Positions 47,952 to 57,657 of a DNA stretch of 64,000 nucleotides are shown here, in pieces. Positions within the stretch are counted from its first letter, which is position 1, and every line of letters begins with the position of its first letter. The stretch is from Bipolaris cookei (Eukaryota; Ascomycota; Dothideomycetes; Pleosporales; Pleosporaceae). Under the pieces are notes generated by a model. It was not told the DNA's origin. It saw nothing but the letters and a program-made list of their open reading frames with translations, and did not search any database. The translations under genes were made by a program, and so were the position numbers. The stretch covers positions 146,975 through 210,974 of the forward strand of contig NRSV01000064.1 of NCBI GenBank assembly GCA_002286855.1, read 5' to 3'.

Positions 47952-48553
47952 CATACATGCATACAAACATACATATATACATACATACGTACAGCAACGG
48001 CGGGTGCTGTGCGGTGCGGTACGGTGCGATGCTGCTTGTCAACAGAGCGGCCTGGACAGGACTAGGCGCATGCTGAGGTCGGGCAGCCCAAGGGAAGGGA
48101 GCCAACCTCAAAAACCCCGGCAGCCCATGTTGACCTAATCGCGCGTTTCTTTTGACCTCGCCCATTCCTCCCGCCACCTTGGCTGCCTATCCCGTCCTCG
48201 CCCGCCGCGTGTGTCGATGCCCGCAAGCCCTGCCCAAAGTGGTTGTTGTTGTTGTTGTTGTGTTGGTGGTTGATAGGTGATTTGCGCACAGGCTGAGCCA
48301 GCGCCCGCCCGGCCGGAGCAGCGCTCTCTTCACGTGGGCACACGAGCCACTGCAGCCAGAGAACCCTGACCAAGACTGCCACGGCTCGCCCAACATCTCC
48401 CTTGATCTCGACCCTGTCCGTCCGTCATTCTGTCTGTCTGTTTGTCTGCCTGCCTGTCCGTCCACCCATCCACCCATCCACTCACTCACACTCACCCATC
48501 CGCCCATCTCTCTGCCTGCACCCGCCCGCCTCGCTGCTGGTGCTGGTGCTCCC

Positions 48554-48554
48554 G

Positions 48555-48600
<46 letters not shown>
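48554..48600. repeat. (CTGTCG)n tract
   Basis: About eight copies of the hexamer CTGTCG; flanked by (CTG)n-like and GTCGCC sequence. Confidence 0.9.
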
Positions 48601-48601
<1 letters not shown>

Positions 48602-49303
48602 GGTGCTGCCGCCGCCGCCGCTGCCGTTGCTGCTGTTGCTGCCACCGCCCTCTTGTCGCCCTCTTGTCGCCCACTTGTCGCCTCGCCGCGCCGCGCCTCG
48701 CTTCACTTAACCTCTCCTCTCCTCACCTTCGCCTGTCCAAACTGCCTCAGGCCCATCACCTCCCTCCCCGCTCGTTTCTGCCGCCGCCGTTTCCGCATCC
48801 ACCCTGCGGCACACGCCACGCTTCCGCCTCGTAATCTGCCTGTGCAACCATTGTGCTCACCACTCCCCCTTCGATCCTCCACTGCCTCCCGCAGCCCGTC
48901 GACACGCGCACCTGTCCTGCTGTGCGAGTGTCGACTGCCGTCGGACACAACCACGACCCCCGACGACGCTCATCCTACCTGTGCCGCCCCCTTGGTCTCG
49001 CGCGCCCGTTTAGACTCTCGCTTCCTCCCTGTCCCTCCCTGTCTCTCCCTGTCTCTTCCTATCTCCCCTCTCCCCCCTCCTTGCCCCCTTCTCCGTGGCA
49101 TCGCAACCTAAGCTGAGCCTACCGGCCAGCTACGAAACCACTACCTTCACCTACAAGATTCTGAGAAAAGAAATAAAACTAAAAAAAATTCCCTGGCCTC
49201 GCACCTTGCCCTACCCGTTGTCCTACACAACCTGATATTTGCCTCGCCCGTGGCATCGGCGCATACCACACACTACCACTACATCTACTCCACCACCGCC
49301 ACC

Positions 49304-50114
49304 ATGGCAGGGAAAATGACTTTGTACAAATTGGTGGTGTTGGGCGATGGAGGTGTTGGAAAAACCGCCCTGACTATACAGGTACCTTGATCCCCTTCCC
49401 CTCCCCTTGTCCTTCCACTCTGTGTCTGAAAAAGCTAACATTTGCCAGTTGTGCTTGAACCACTTTGTTGAGACTTACGATCCTACCATCGAGGACTCGT
49501 ATCGAAAGCAGGTGCAGATTGACGGTCAGTCGTGCATGCTCGAGGTGCTCGATACGGCGGGCCAAGAAGAGTACATTGCCTTACGAGACCAATGGATACG
49601 CGACGGCGAGGGCTTTGTGCTCGTCTACAGCATCTCATCGCGCTCCTCTTTTGCCCGCATACAACGCTTCCACAGCCAAATACAACGCGTCAAGGAATCC
49701 TCCATGGCTGGCTCACCCACTTATCCCGGCTCGCCCATGACTGCATCTGCCCCCATGTTTGGTCAGGCGCCCGTCATGCTCGTTGGCAACAAGTGCGACC
49801 GCGTCACCGAACGCGAAGTGTCGACCCAAGAAGGACAAGCTCTTGCCAAAGACCTCGGCTGCGACTTTGTCGAGGCCTCTGCCAAGAATTGCGTCAACGT
49901 CGAAAAGGCCTTCTTTGATGTAGTTAGACAGCTCCGACGACAACGACATCAAGGCACTGGCCGCTCCCCAACCGACCGAAAAGAACCTCGGGCACGCCCC
50001 GGCTACTCTGAGAAGGATCGCTTACGAGGCGGAGGCGATCGACGCACACGCGGTACTGGCATGACTGGAGGCAACAAACGCGGCAAGGACAAACCCAAAT
50101 GCGTCATCTTGTGA
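49304..50114 (+). CDS. RAS2: Ras-type small GTPase, RAS2-like
   Basis: Model: join(49304..49381, 49449..50114), 247 aa. The P-loop is GDGGVGKTAL (G1), the effector loop ETYDPTIEDSY (G2), LDTAGQEEY (G3), GNKCD (G4), EASAKNC (G5), and the C-terminal CAAX is CVIL, predicted to be geranylgeranylated because of the final Leu. The N terminus MAGKMTLYKLVVLGDGG fits fungal Ras2. An insert of about 23 residues (SSMAGSPTYPGSPMTASAPMF) lies before G4; it is Pro/Ser-rich, a feature found in filamentous-fungal Ras2. The tail is strongly basic. The intron (67 nt) is after the exon 1 end TALTIQ. It should act in polarised growth and cAMP/MAPK signalling, by family. Confidence 0.93.
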
Positions 50115-50793
50115 GGTGTCACCTTTGTTTCTTCACCCACTAGCCCACGATACACCTTCCGATATATATTTGGATTTACAGCACAATAACCGGCTGCGAC
50201 TTGTTCCACATTATCAGCCGCCATCACTGATAGAAAGCACTCAATAAGGCGTCGGCATATGAGCGGCGTTTGCATCGATGGTCTTGCTTTGGTTTTGCAT
50301 GAGACCCATGGAGTATCTGGAGTACTATGAACATTAGCCTATTCTTATTTCCTTAACGACCAAGGTCCGCGCAGCACTGACATCTCGCACGACACTGTAC
50401 GGCTGATTTGATTAGTGGGTTGCCCGTGGGCGTGTTGCAAGTATACACTTGTTGACAAGCCCTAAGACGATACTGTGGTAGCATGTGAGATTTTTTGTTA
50501 GCGGATGGCATCGGGAAGTCTCAAAACCTGGAAACGGACGGAAAAAGTCATCGGTTCAGTTTGGGTACATTCTTCTAACGTCCGAGATACCTTTTTGAAT
50601 TAAACGTCAGTCTTTGTTCTAGTGTACACATGACCAAGTCTGCAAGTGCACTACTTAATACTACTAACCTAAGTCGCAACTCTTCTTTCTATCTTGACTT
50701 AAAAAAAAACTCTTCTTACCTATACTCGTAAACAAGCAGAAGTGCAAGTAAAGTAAAATTACTAAGAGCCTAGATATAGAAAGATTAAAGTCT
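50115..50793. other. RAS2 3' region up to the mobile-element block
   Basis: About 0.68 kb, AT-rich towards its end. RAS2 terminator should be in its first part. No gene seen. Confidence 0.45.
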
Positions 50794-50795
50794 TA

Positions 50796-50842
50796 ACGTG
50801 CTTCACCACCGAGCGGCCCACTCTACTACCACGCTCTACCTT
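50796..50842 (+). repeat. Left terminal inverted repeat of the pogo-like element
   Basis: Pairs with 51931-51977; flanked by TA at 50794-50795. Five transitions separate the two copies. Confidence 0.88.
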
Positions 50843-50897
50843 CGTATCCACACTGTGCAACACCACCACAATTTATTCATTTAAGTATGATAGAGTA

Positions 50898-51913
50898 TTA
50901 CTCTTCTAAGTTATCGCTATCTTCTACATCTTTTAATTTTACTTGGCAGGTGCGAGAGTTGTGTCCAACTTGGCTGCAACGTCCACAGCGCCCTTCACTG
51001 CACAGCCTCTTCGCAGGCGTTGCACCGTCCTTACAGCTGCCACTCTCTGCCTCAGCAATCTGATCAGCTACCTGGCCAACTGCCTGTGACTCTTTTGTTT
51101 TTAAGTAGCGCCGCTTGCGAGTTTTTCACTTTGTTGCTTCTTCAACCGTAGCCTCAAGGCGATGGGTTGTTTCGCGCATTAACACCATTTCATGAGCTAT
51201 CTGCTGGGCTCCCTTACTTGACTGGCCGTACCTGCTCATCAAGAGAACTTGTAGGAGACTCTTGCTGGATTTGCATGCGGTTTCGAATAAGCGCAGTCTG
51301 CACCTCCAGCGATTGCCTGACTGGGTCTTCTTTGACTTCTCTGGTTTGTCTGAGCCTGCAATAACTGATTGTGATAAAACCTTGCCCATAACAAAGTCAG
51401 TCTTATCGAAGCTGTTACGTATCTTCGTCCACAACACAATACTTGGCATTTGTCGCCTCGACTAGATCGAACCAGCCCTTGATAAGCGCTGGATCTTCGC
51501 AAGCAGCTCACTGGCAATCATATGGATGGCTCCAGCACATATGAAGCTCAGGATTGCGCTGGATAAACCTATCGATCCAGTTCTTGTCGACATCTTCTCC
51601 GCCACGCTCTCAGAGCAGTCTGTTAGCCATATCTCGCACGTCGTCTCTCCCACAGGGTAGTCCTCGCTCAGCCTCAATAATTACGCGCTGAGTAATCGCA
51701 TCCTCTTCTAGTTTTGTTAGGCGCTTGTAGTTTAACTCACAGTCGCGTCGACAGTGCTTTCTGTCGCGTCGTCGACGTATCGTCGTTTTAGGGACGTTGT
51801 AAACCTTTTCAGCCTACCGAATACTTTGAATTTGGTCCCTAGTAAGCCCAGAGACTGCTGTTTTGCACGTCAGTTTCAGTATAGCTCTTCTGGGGTTGTG
51901 GTTGTTGAGACAT
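50898..51913 (-). pseudogene. CENP-B/DDE-type (pogo) transposase remnant
   Basis: On the minus strand from an ATG at 51913: KAYNVPKTTI-like psq helix-turn-helix (AEKVYNVPKTTIRRR), then RRDCELNYKRLTKLEED, IIEAERGLPCGRDDVRDMANRLL, KNWIDRFIQRNPELH (CENP-B DNA-binding), CEDPALIKGWFDLVEAT and FDKTDFVMGK (the start of the DDE domain). After ASDKPEKSKKTQ, where the catalytic DDE core should follow, the sequence jumps to the C-terminal QALEVQTALIRNRM-like part and a GRCSQVGHNSRTC zinc knuckle. Frameshifts and stops are present and the DDE residues are absent, so this copy cannot move on its own. Confidence 0.85.
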
Positions 51914-51930
51914 CACGCGATGTTGTGGTA

Positions 51931-51977
51931 AAGGTAGGGCGCGGTGGTAGAGTGGGCCGCTTGGTGGTGAAACACGT
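51931..51977 (-). repeat. Right terminal inverted repeat of the pogo-like element
   Basis: Reverse complement of the left repeat; flanked by TA at 51978-51979. Confidence 0.88.
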
Positions 51978-52021
51978 TAACTAGTAAAGAAAGTACAATT
52001 TGAGTTGACCACAACAAGAGT

Positions 52022-54965
52022 AATAAATGAATAAATAAATCAGTTTATAGAGCTACTTGGATCCCGTAAGGGTCTATGAACACTAGAGAGTCGCCCTTAG
52101 ATACAGGGCAAACATGGGGATCCTCCCCTTAACACCCCTGCCTTAGTACCATTGTCTTCTTTCCCACTTTCTCTCTCTCTCTCTCTCTCTCTCTATTCAA
52201 GTCCATCGATTTCTGTCGGTGCTGCCCTTGATGAGGGGAGCAGAGGAAAAGTTCTTGTTTTAGTGGGTTAGTTGGAATGGAGCCCACTGTCACGGTAACC
52301 ACCGGGTTGCCATAACACCTGGATTCTGCTGCTGATTGGCTGAGTGCTACCGAGGTACTACACGTACGCTAGCCACCCATGATATATTCTGTTGACGAAT
52401 TTCTGTTCTGATTCCTTACGCAACGTCTTGAGTCTTCACAGATAGTGTACGTAGCAATTCACCAACGCTTCCCAAAGCTTTTGGATTCGTGCTCCTAGCA
52501 TCTTGTGACACCCACACCTCCACGTCTGTACCTTTAATCTCTTTTGCTACTTGGAACTGTTCGAGGAGCTCCGTGTCTAGTAGCCAGTGCGTCCTGCCTC
52601 TACCGCCTTTTCCTTCTCCTGCAGGAGGTCTTCGATCCTAGTTGAGCCTGATCTTTGGAGGAAGCGGATTCTTGGTCCGCTCTGTTTTGGGCAGAACGCT
52701 ACGACACGTCCTAGCATTTGCCTGGGCCCTCCGTAGAGGCAGACTGAGGAGACTCTTGGCAACCCCCATGCATGAGAGCCAGTCGTTCAGCCCTAGCACT
52801 TCCGTATGTAGTAGGAAGATGGCGGTTGCCATGTGCTTGGGAGTGTTCCTGTAGAGGGAGGTGGGTTGGAAGTCCCATCCTCCTTTCCAGGTAAGTGCCC
52901 GTCTCAGGGGTTTGGAGGCTTTCCTTTCTCATCTTTCTTGCCACGCTTTGGCCATTGACTGGCTGATTTCGTTGATGAGGCTCCTTGCTTGGACTTGCTG
53001 GCCTCTCCCCAGTCCAAATTGCCGTTTGGCCCTCTGTTCTCTTACCGTCTGCTCCCTAATGACTCGCATCTTATCAATTGATGTGCTTGGTTAGATGACG
53101 ATTGGCATGGACCGCCCTCGCCTCCTTGTCCTTTCAACCTGTCTGGCCGCTGCCCACAAATCTTGGAGCTTGTCCCTGATCTCATTGGTGACCTCGTATT
53201 GTTCGGTCGTAACTGCACTTTGGAGAAGGAGGGTGTGTATGAAGATGTCCAACTGTAGGGTTGTACTTTCTCTTTCAACGGCTGCAGTGGGTGTCCTCTT
53301 GTAAGCGCCCATAGTTCTACGGATACACTTGTTCTGAGTAGCAACCAGCGGCTTGTAGATAGATACTAGTTTCGTCCCGCCCTCTACCGACGCTCTCCAT
53401 GCCTGGATCCCGTACGTCATGATTGGTCTTACCACAGCTGTGTAGAGGAGTCTTGACCTTTCCAGTGATGGGCCCTGTGTCGAGTTCACAATGCGGGTCA
53501 TAGCCTAGTAGACTACCTCGCCCTTGGTTGCCGCTCGTTTGACCTAGTCTTTCCATGACAGGGACTGGTCTAGCCATACTCCTAGGACTTGCAGAGAGGT
53601 GACCATCTCCGTGCTTTCGCGATCAATGACGATTGTTGATTCCAGGTCCTCTCACGCGTTTCTTTTCTTCGTGAAGTGGATTAGCTGGTACTTTTCAGGT
53701 GCAAACTCAGCCCCGTCTCTCCTTGCCCACGCCATGCACCTGTCGTAGGCTGTTGAGAGTCTCTGGAAGTTGTCAGCAGCTGTTGGCCCCCAGGTGACGA
53801 TGTTGGTGTCTTCTACAAATCCAAATCCCAGGCAGTTACCTTTTACTTCACTGAACTCTCCAAGGAGCTCAGAGATGAAGAAGAGGAACATCACTGGGGA
53901 GATTGTGGAACCCTGGGGGATGCCAGTATTTGTTTCCATCCATTCACTCTCGTAGTCGCCAAAGCTCAGCTTCATTCTGCGATCCTGAAGAAATGACCTG
54001 ACGAACTTGGTTACTCAGTCCGGGTATCTTTTCTTTCTTAGCGTCCAGAGTAGCCTTTCGTGTGACACGTTGTCAAAGGCCCCTGCTATGTCCAGAGCTA
54101 GCACTGAGACCACTGGCCGTCCGGCTGCCCACGCGGTTTCGATGCATCCAACTAGGAGCTCGAGGGCTGAGAGGGTTGACCGTTTTTTCCTTGCTCTCCA
54201 TCTGGTTCCAGGGTAGAAGCTTCTTTTCCTCCATTTCCCAGGTAATCTTGTCCGCGACAATCTTTTCTACCAGCTTAGCCATCGTGTTTTCAAGCGCGAT
54301 AGGTCGGTAGCTCCCTGGGAGCGAGTAGTCCTTTTTCTTGTCTTTCCTCAGAACTACTGTAGTAGATTCTTTCAGCTGCGGGGGGAGGTGTCCGAGTTTG
54401 AGGCTCCTAGTGATCGCTTTTGCTAGGCTGCCTGAAAACTCCTTGGCGAGTCGTTTCCAGGCTTCATTTGGGATTCCGTCTGGTCCTGGAGTTTTGTTAT
54501 TCGGGAGGGATCGTATCGCCTCCTTTACCTCGTCTTCCGTCACTGTGTAGTCTAACTCAAACTGTGCCTGAGTAGGATCGTCCACAATGTCGGTCAGTTC
54601 AGCTGCTCCGTTTTGGGGGAAGAACTTCTCTCCGAGAATTCTGGCCTTGGCGTGATTTACTTCCTCTGGGGTGTCATATTCGGCTCTTCTCATCGTCGGG
54701 ATTGGTGTCACTCCCTGGACGTTTCCAAGTTTCCTGCTTCACTTTGACAGTCTCCACAGACCCTTGTTGTGGACGTTTTCCGCGGCTCCCTCTGCTGTAA
54801 CCTTTTCGAAGTACTTCCTCCATCTGGTTCGGCCATTGGAGCGGAGTTGTCCCTTCAGTTGGTTCCTATGTCTCTTCCACTCCCTATCCCCTTCTTCCGT
54901 CCTATTTTCTTGATAGAACTTTCTGGCTTTCTTGGCATCTTGGAGGGTGTTTGCTTGAGGGCATA
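52022..54965 (-). mobile_element. Tad1-like LINE, 3' half (RT and RNase H side)
   Basis: Minus strand. Reverse transcriptase motifs: LPNNKTPGPDGIPNEAWKRL and PGSYRPIALENTMAKLVEKI (fingers), ALDIAGAFDNVSHERL (palm, D), GIPQGSTISPVMFLFFISEL, and GFGFVEDTNIVTWG, where the catalytic FADD-type motif reads FVED. The downstream part has YTAVVRPIMTYGIQAW (53440), then TEVLGLNDWLSCMGV and a GRVVAFCPKQSG Cys/His-like segment (52.6-52.7 kb), like the C terminus of fungal Tad1 elements. Frameshifts and stops break it. The 3' end near 52022 shows tttattta-like tails. It continues at 57658 on the far side of the hAT element. Confidence 0.85.
52171..52194. repeat. (CT)12 microsatellite
   Basis: Twelve consecutive CT units inside the presumed LINE 3' UTR region. 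Confidence 0.95.
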
Positions 54966-54973
54966 CCTGGGCA

Positions 54974-57657
54974 CATGGTTATATATGGTTATTTGGGGGG
55001 TCGTAACCCTAACCATGAATAACAATGAGGCTCATAACCATAGCTTGTTATAACCATATAACCATATATAACCATGAACTAAACGACAGCAATATGTACC
55101 TACATCCACTTAATCTCATCCAAAACCTCGTCACCTAGCCCCTCCACATCCACATCCACATCCACTGCTGGCTCCATCGGTAGACCCATTCCATTGACGT
55201 GGAGGGGCCGGACATGGCCCTCTCGTAACCAATTGCCGATGCTCTCAATTCTCTGGATGTTAAGGCAGGATAGACTTAATCTATCCCATGAACAGGTCCT
55301 TCTATACCCCGAGAACGTTCTCTCTGGTTCTGACGACTCTGCCGGGATAGATAGAATCGTTATAGCCATCTCGCTGAGCCTAGGATAGCTTGTTCTCTGC
55401 TCGATACGGCACCACCATTCGAGAGGCGTACAATCGATCCGGAATGTAGATTTTTCAATGTATATCCTAAAATCATCGACATCTCGCTGATCGTCTGTGG
55501 CTACCTCCATATTCTTCATAATCCGGTCTAGCTCATCTCCACGCTTCTTTGAAGGCTTTGCCGCCCGCGGCGTTGATGATAGAACTGGAAAAAAGTCTAG
55601 CACGAGTATCGTCTCGAAGTTCTCATCCCATAGTGTACAAGCGGCATCTATAGTGAACTTAATCTATGCCTTTGGCTAGTTCTTCTGGATATAGGCAGCT
55701 CTGCGAGAAGGATCAAGAAGAAGGGCGGCGGCGAATACGGGGGCTTCATCGGTCATAGCATAGTATTTGTCGACAACGAACCAGCCTATTTCAATCGCAC
55801 GAAGCATTCTAGGGTCGTGGTGCTCATCCTTAGAGTAGTGCTTCTAGTAAAATGTTAGTATAGCTCTCCTAATAATGCCAGAACTTACCTTATTATTCTC
55901 ATAATGGACAAGAAGACTATCCATCAATGGCAACGATTGCGAGATAAATGATTTATCTCCCTCAATCTACAACATTGCTGAAGCAAACGGTTGAAGGAAT
56001 CTATGAGTTTTTACTAGTAAGTCCTAGTCCTGAGAAGTGAGCCGCATGTCGTCAAGTGCCGCCTCATGGTCCGCCATAAAGGATTTGATCTCTCTTTGCT
56101 TCGTAATAGCCTTATCAATGACCATGTACCAGGATGACCACCTAGTACAATTATCAATGCCAAATCGAAGATTAACAGCGTCATCCTAGAGACTAGCATG
56201 TATGGATGAGTTACGAAGCCATGCAGCTAATTTATGGAGTTTCCGGAGGGTGGGGATGTGCTGGATACCAGAGAATTCATCGCTAATTGAACATTGTGTG
56301 CCCCGGCTGCCTAGGCTGCCTCGCTGGTGAGTATGTCTCTGTCCACGATGAAGTTCACCTAGCTGCCGTCGCTCTGCCCTGAAATTCTGTTGCTGGGAGT
56401 CGAGAACATCAGAAAACTGTGCAAGGAGCTCATCTCCGGAGGCATCGGCGGCGGCGAGGGCGGCGGTAAGAGCCTCCTTCGAGGATGCTAGTAGAAAGGC
56501 TTGAAGGGAGAGATTGACAATGTGTCCAATGCATCGGATCCGGCGTTGTTTGGCATTAAATATAACCTGGTAATCGGCAAGCAGGCGGGATTGGAGGACG
56601 TCTCGGCAAATTTCGTTCGAGGTAGCATTATCGCCTGTGTGCCAGCCTAATTTAGACTGGATTTCGAACTCCTCAAGAACATCGAGGATAAGGCCAGCTT
56701 GCTTCTCTCCCGAATGAGAATAGCGGCATTCTGGCAGTCCTAGTAGGGCCTTCTGCAGCTGGTAATCCGGGTCTACCCACTGGGCACAGACAGCAAGGAG
56801 AGAGTGTCGATGAGGAGATGTCCAGAGGTCCGATGAGATATGGATAGGGCTAATAGCGGAGGCAAGGCTATCCCGAATCTGACCTTTGTATAGCTCATAG
56901 TTTGACGCGATGTATCGGACAGCGGTACGCCGAGAGGTAATGAGTAGGTCTTCAATGGCTGGATTGCATGCTAAGGCCAGGTCCCTCATCCCGCTCCATT
57001 CTACGGCTGAAAAGGGCATCTGGCGTCGCGTAAGTAGGCCAATGAGCGCTTCTCTGTACACTTACTGATTAAAGCTATTCCGGAGGCCGTTCTGGGAGAT
57101 AACAGGCGTAAACATTGATGGAATATCTCGCTGTTGCCCTGGCGCTGATGAAGAGGATTGGGAGGATGAACCAGGTAATGGATAGATAGAGATGACATGT
57201 TTAATGGCATTTTTTCGATGAGGTGTAGTCTAGGAAGTGCATTTCCTGCAGACGAATTGCCTTCGACGCTGAAACTTGGATTTAAGAGCTGGATTTGGCT
57301 TTTCAACGCTATCGGACCGTATAATAACGTCAAAGTGTAGTGGTATTACTGGCGTCAATGTGGTAGGTGCAGTAGGTGTTGTAGATGCGGTTATTGATGA
57401 GATATCGGATGATATTGTCAAAATAGATGTACCAGATGAGGGTAGTCAGGTGTTGAAGGACGTGCAGGGTTTCTATGGAAGATGTCGAGGAAGAAAGGGG
57501 TCCAACTCAGATCACTGTCCCCGAGGAGCTATCCCCATTACAGACTTCCCTTCAACGCCAAGACGCCAAGATCTCCAAAAATGGTTGTAACAATATAACA
57601 ATATGTTGTTGTAGTTATGGTTATAACAAAAATCAAACAATATAACCACTACCAATG
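54974..57657 (-). mobile_element. hAT-family DNA transposon inserted in the LINE
   Basis: 2684 bp. Ends start CATGGTTATATATGG (left) and, on the other strand, CATTGGTAGTGGTTATATTG (right). Both flanks carry an 8-bp word: cctgggca at 54966-54973 and cccaggca at 57658-57665, 6 of 8 identical with two transitions, matching the hAT rule of 8-bp duplication after decay. Left subterminal sequence (about 54974-55090) has many copies of ataaccat/atggttat, a usual hAT feature. It carries a broken transposase (next entry) and interrupts the LINE, so it arrived later than the LINE. Confidence 0.8.
55100..57420 (-). pseudogene. hAT transposase with RIP-like stop codons
   Basis: Minus strand, in pieces. 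N-terminal BED-type finger FVCRKCTS-x-TTPHRKNAIKHV; then RYIASNYELYKGQIRDSLASA, IHISSDLWTSPHRHSLLAV (RNase H-like start), WHTGDNATSNEICRD, RIRCIGHIVNLSLQAFL, NLRFGIDNCTRWSSWY, and near the C terminus EWWCRIEQRTSYPRLSEMAITILSIPAESSEPERTFS, the hAT dimerisation motif. A likely intron lies at 55844..55888. At least five in-frame stops are seen at positions where a glutamine codon would fit (TAG or TAA for CAG or CAA), for example after CTS, NQ, SL and KN. The end is KWM. Confidence 0.83.

Larger units (their letters stand above)
46331..49303. other. GC-rich 3 kb RAS2 upstream region with tandem repeats
   Basis: No supportable gene although long frames exist in several phases because GC is high. 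It holds the G-run and GGATGT/GGATGA hexamer repeat (46.6 kb), a 15-bp minisatellite (47.9 kb), a (CTGTCG)n tract (48.55 kb) and pyrimidine-rich stretches up to the RAS2 start (for example 49020-49085). The last is a common feature of promoters of constitutively expressed fungal genes. Confidence 0.5.
50796..51977 (-). mobile_element. Pogo/Fot1-like DNA transposon, internally deleted
   Basis: A 1182 bp element bounded by inverted repeats of 47 bp (left ACGTG[C]TTCACCACC..., right the reverse complement ACGTG[T]TTCACCACC...), 42 of 47 positions identical and all five differences transitions. TA stands outside both ends (50794-50795 and 51978-51979), the expected target duplication of the Tc1/mariner-pogo superfamily. 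The transposase inside is broken (see next entry). Both ends were read from both strands by hand. Confidence 0.88.

Noticed and set aside
47840..48000. Repeat array considered as a CRISPR array
   Set aside because: The repeats follow each other directly without unique spacers, and this is a eukaryotic genome.
47392..48138. Long open frame of over 240 codons on the plus strand
   Set aside because: It is created by GC-rich sequence and the 15-bp minisatellite, which is open in several frames; no domain and no good start context.
48402..48834. Overlapping frames rich in Leu/Ser or Cys/Arg
   Set aside because: They are translations of the (CTGTCG)n tract and flanks in different phases.
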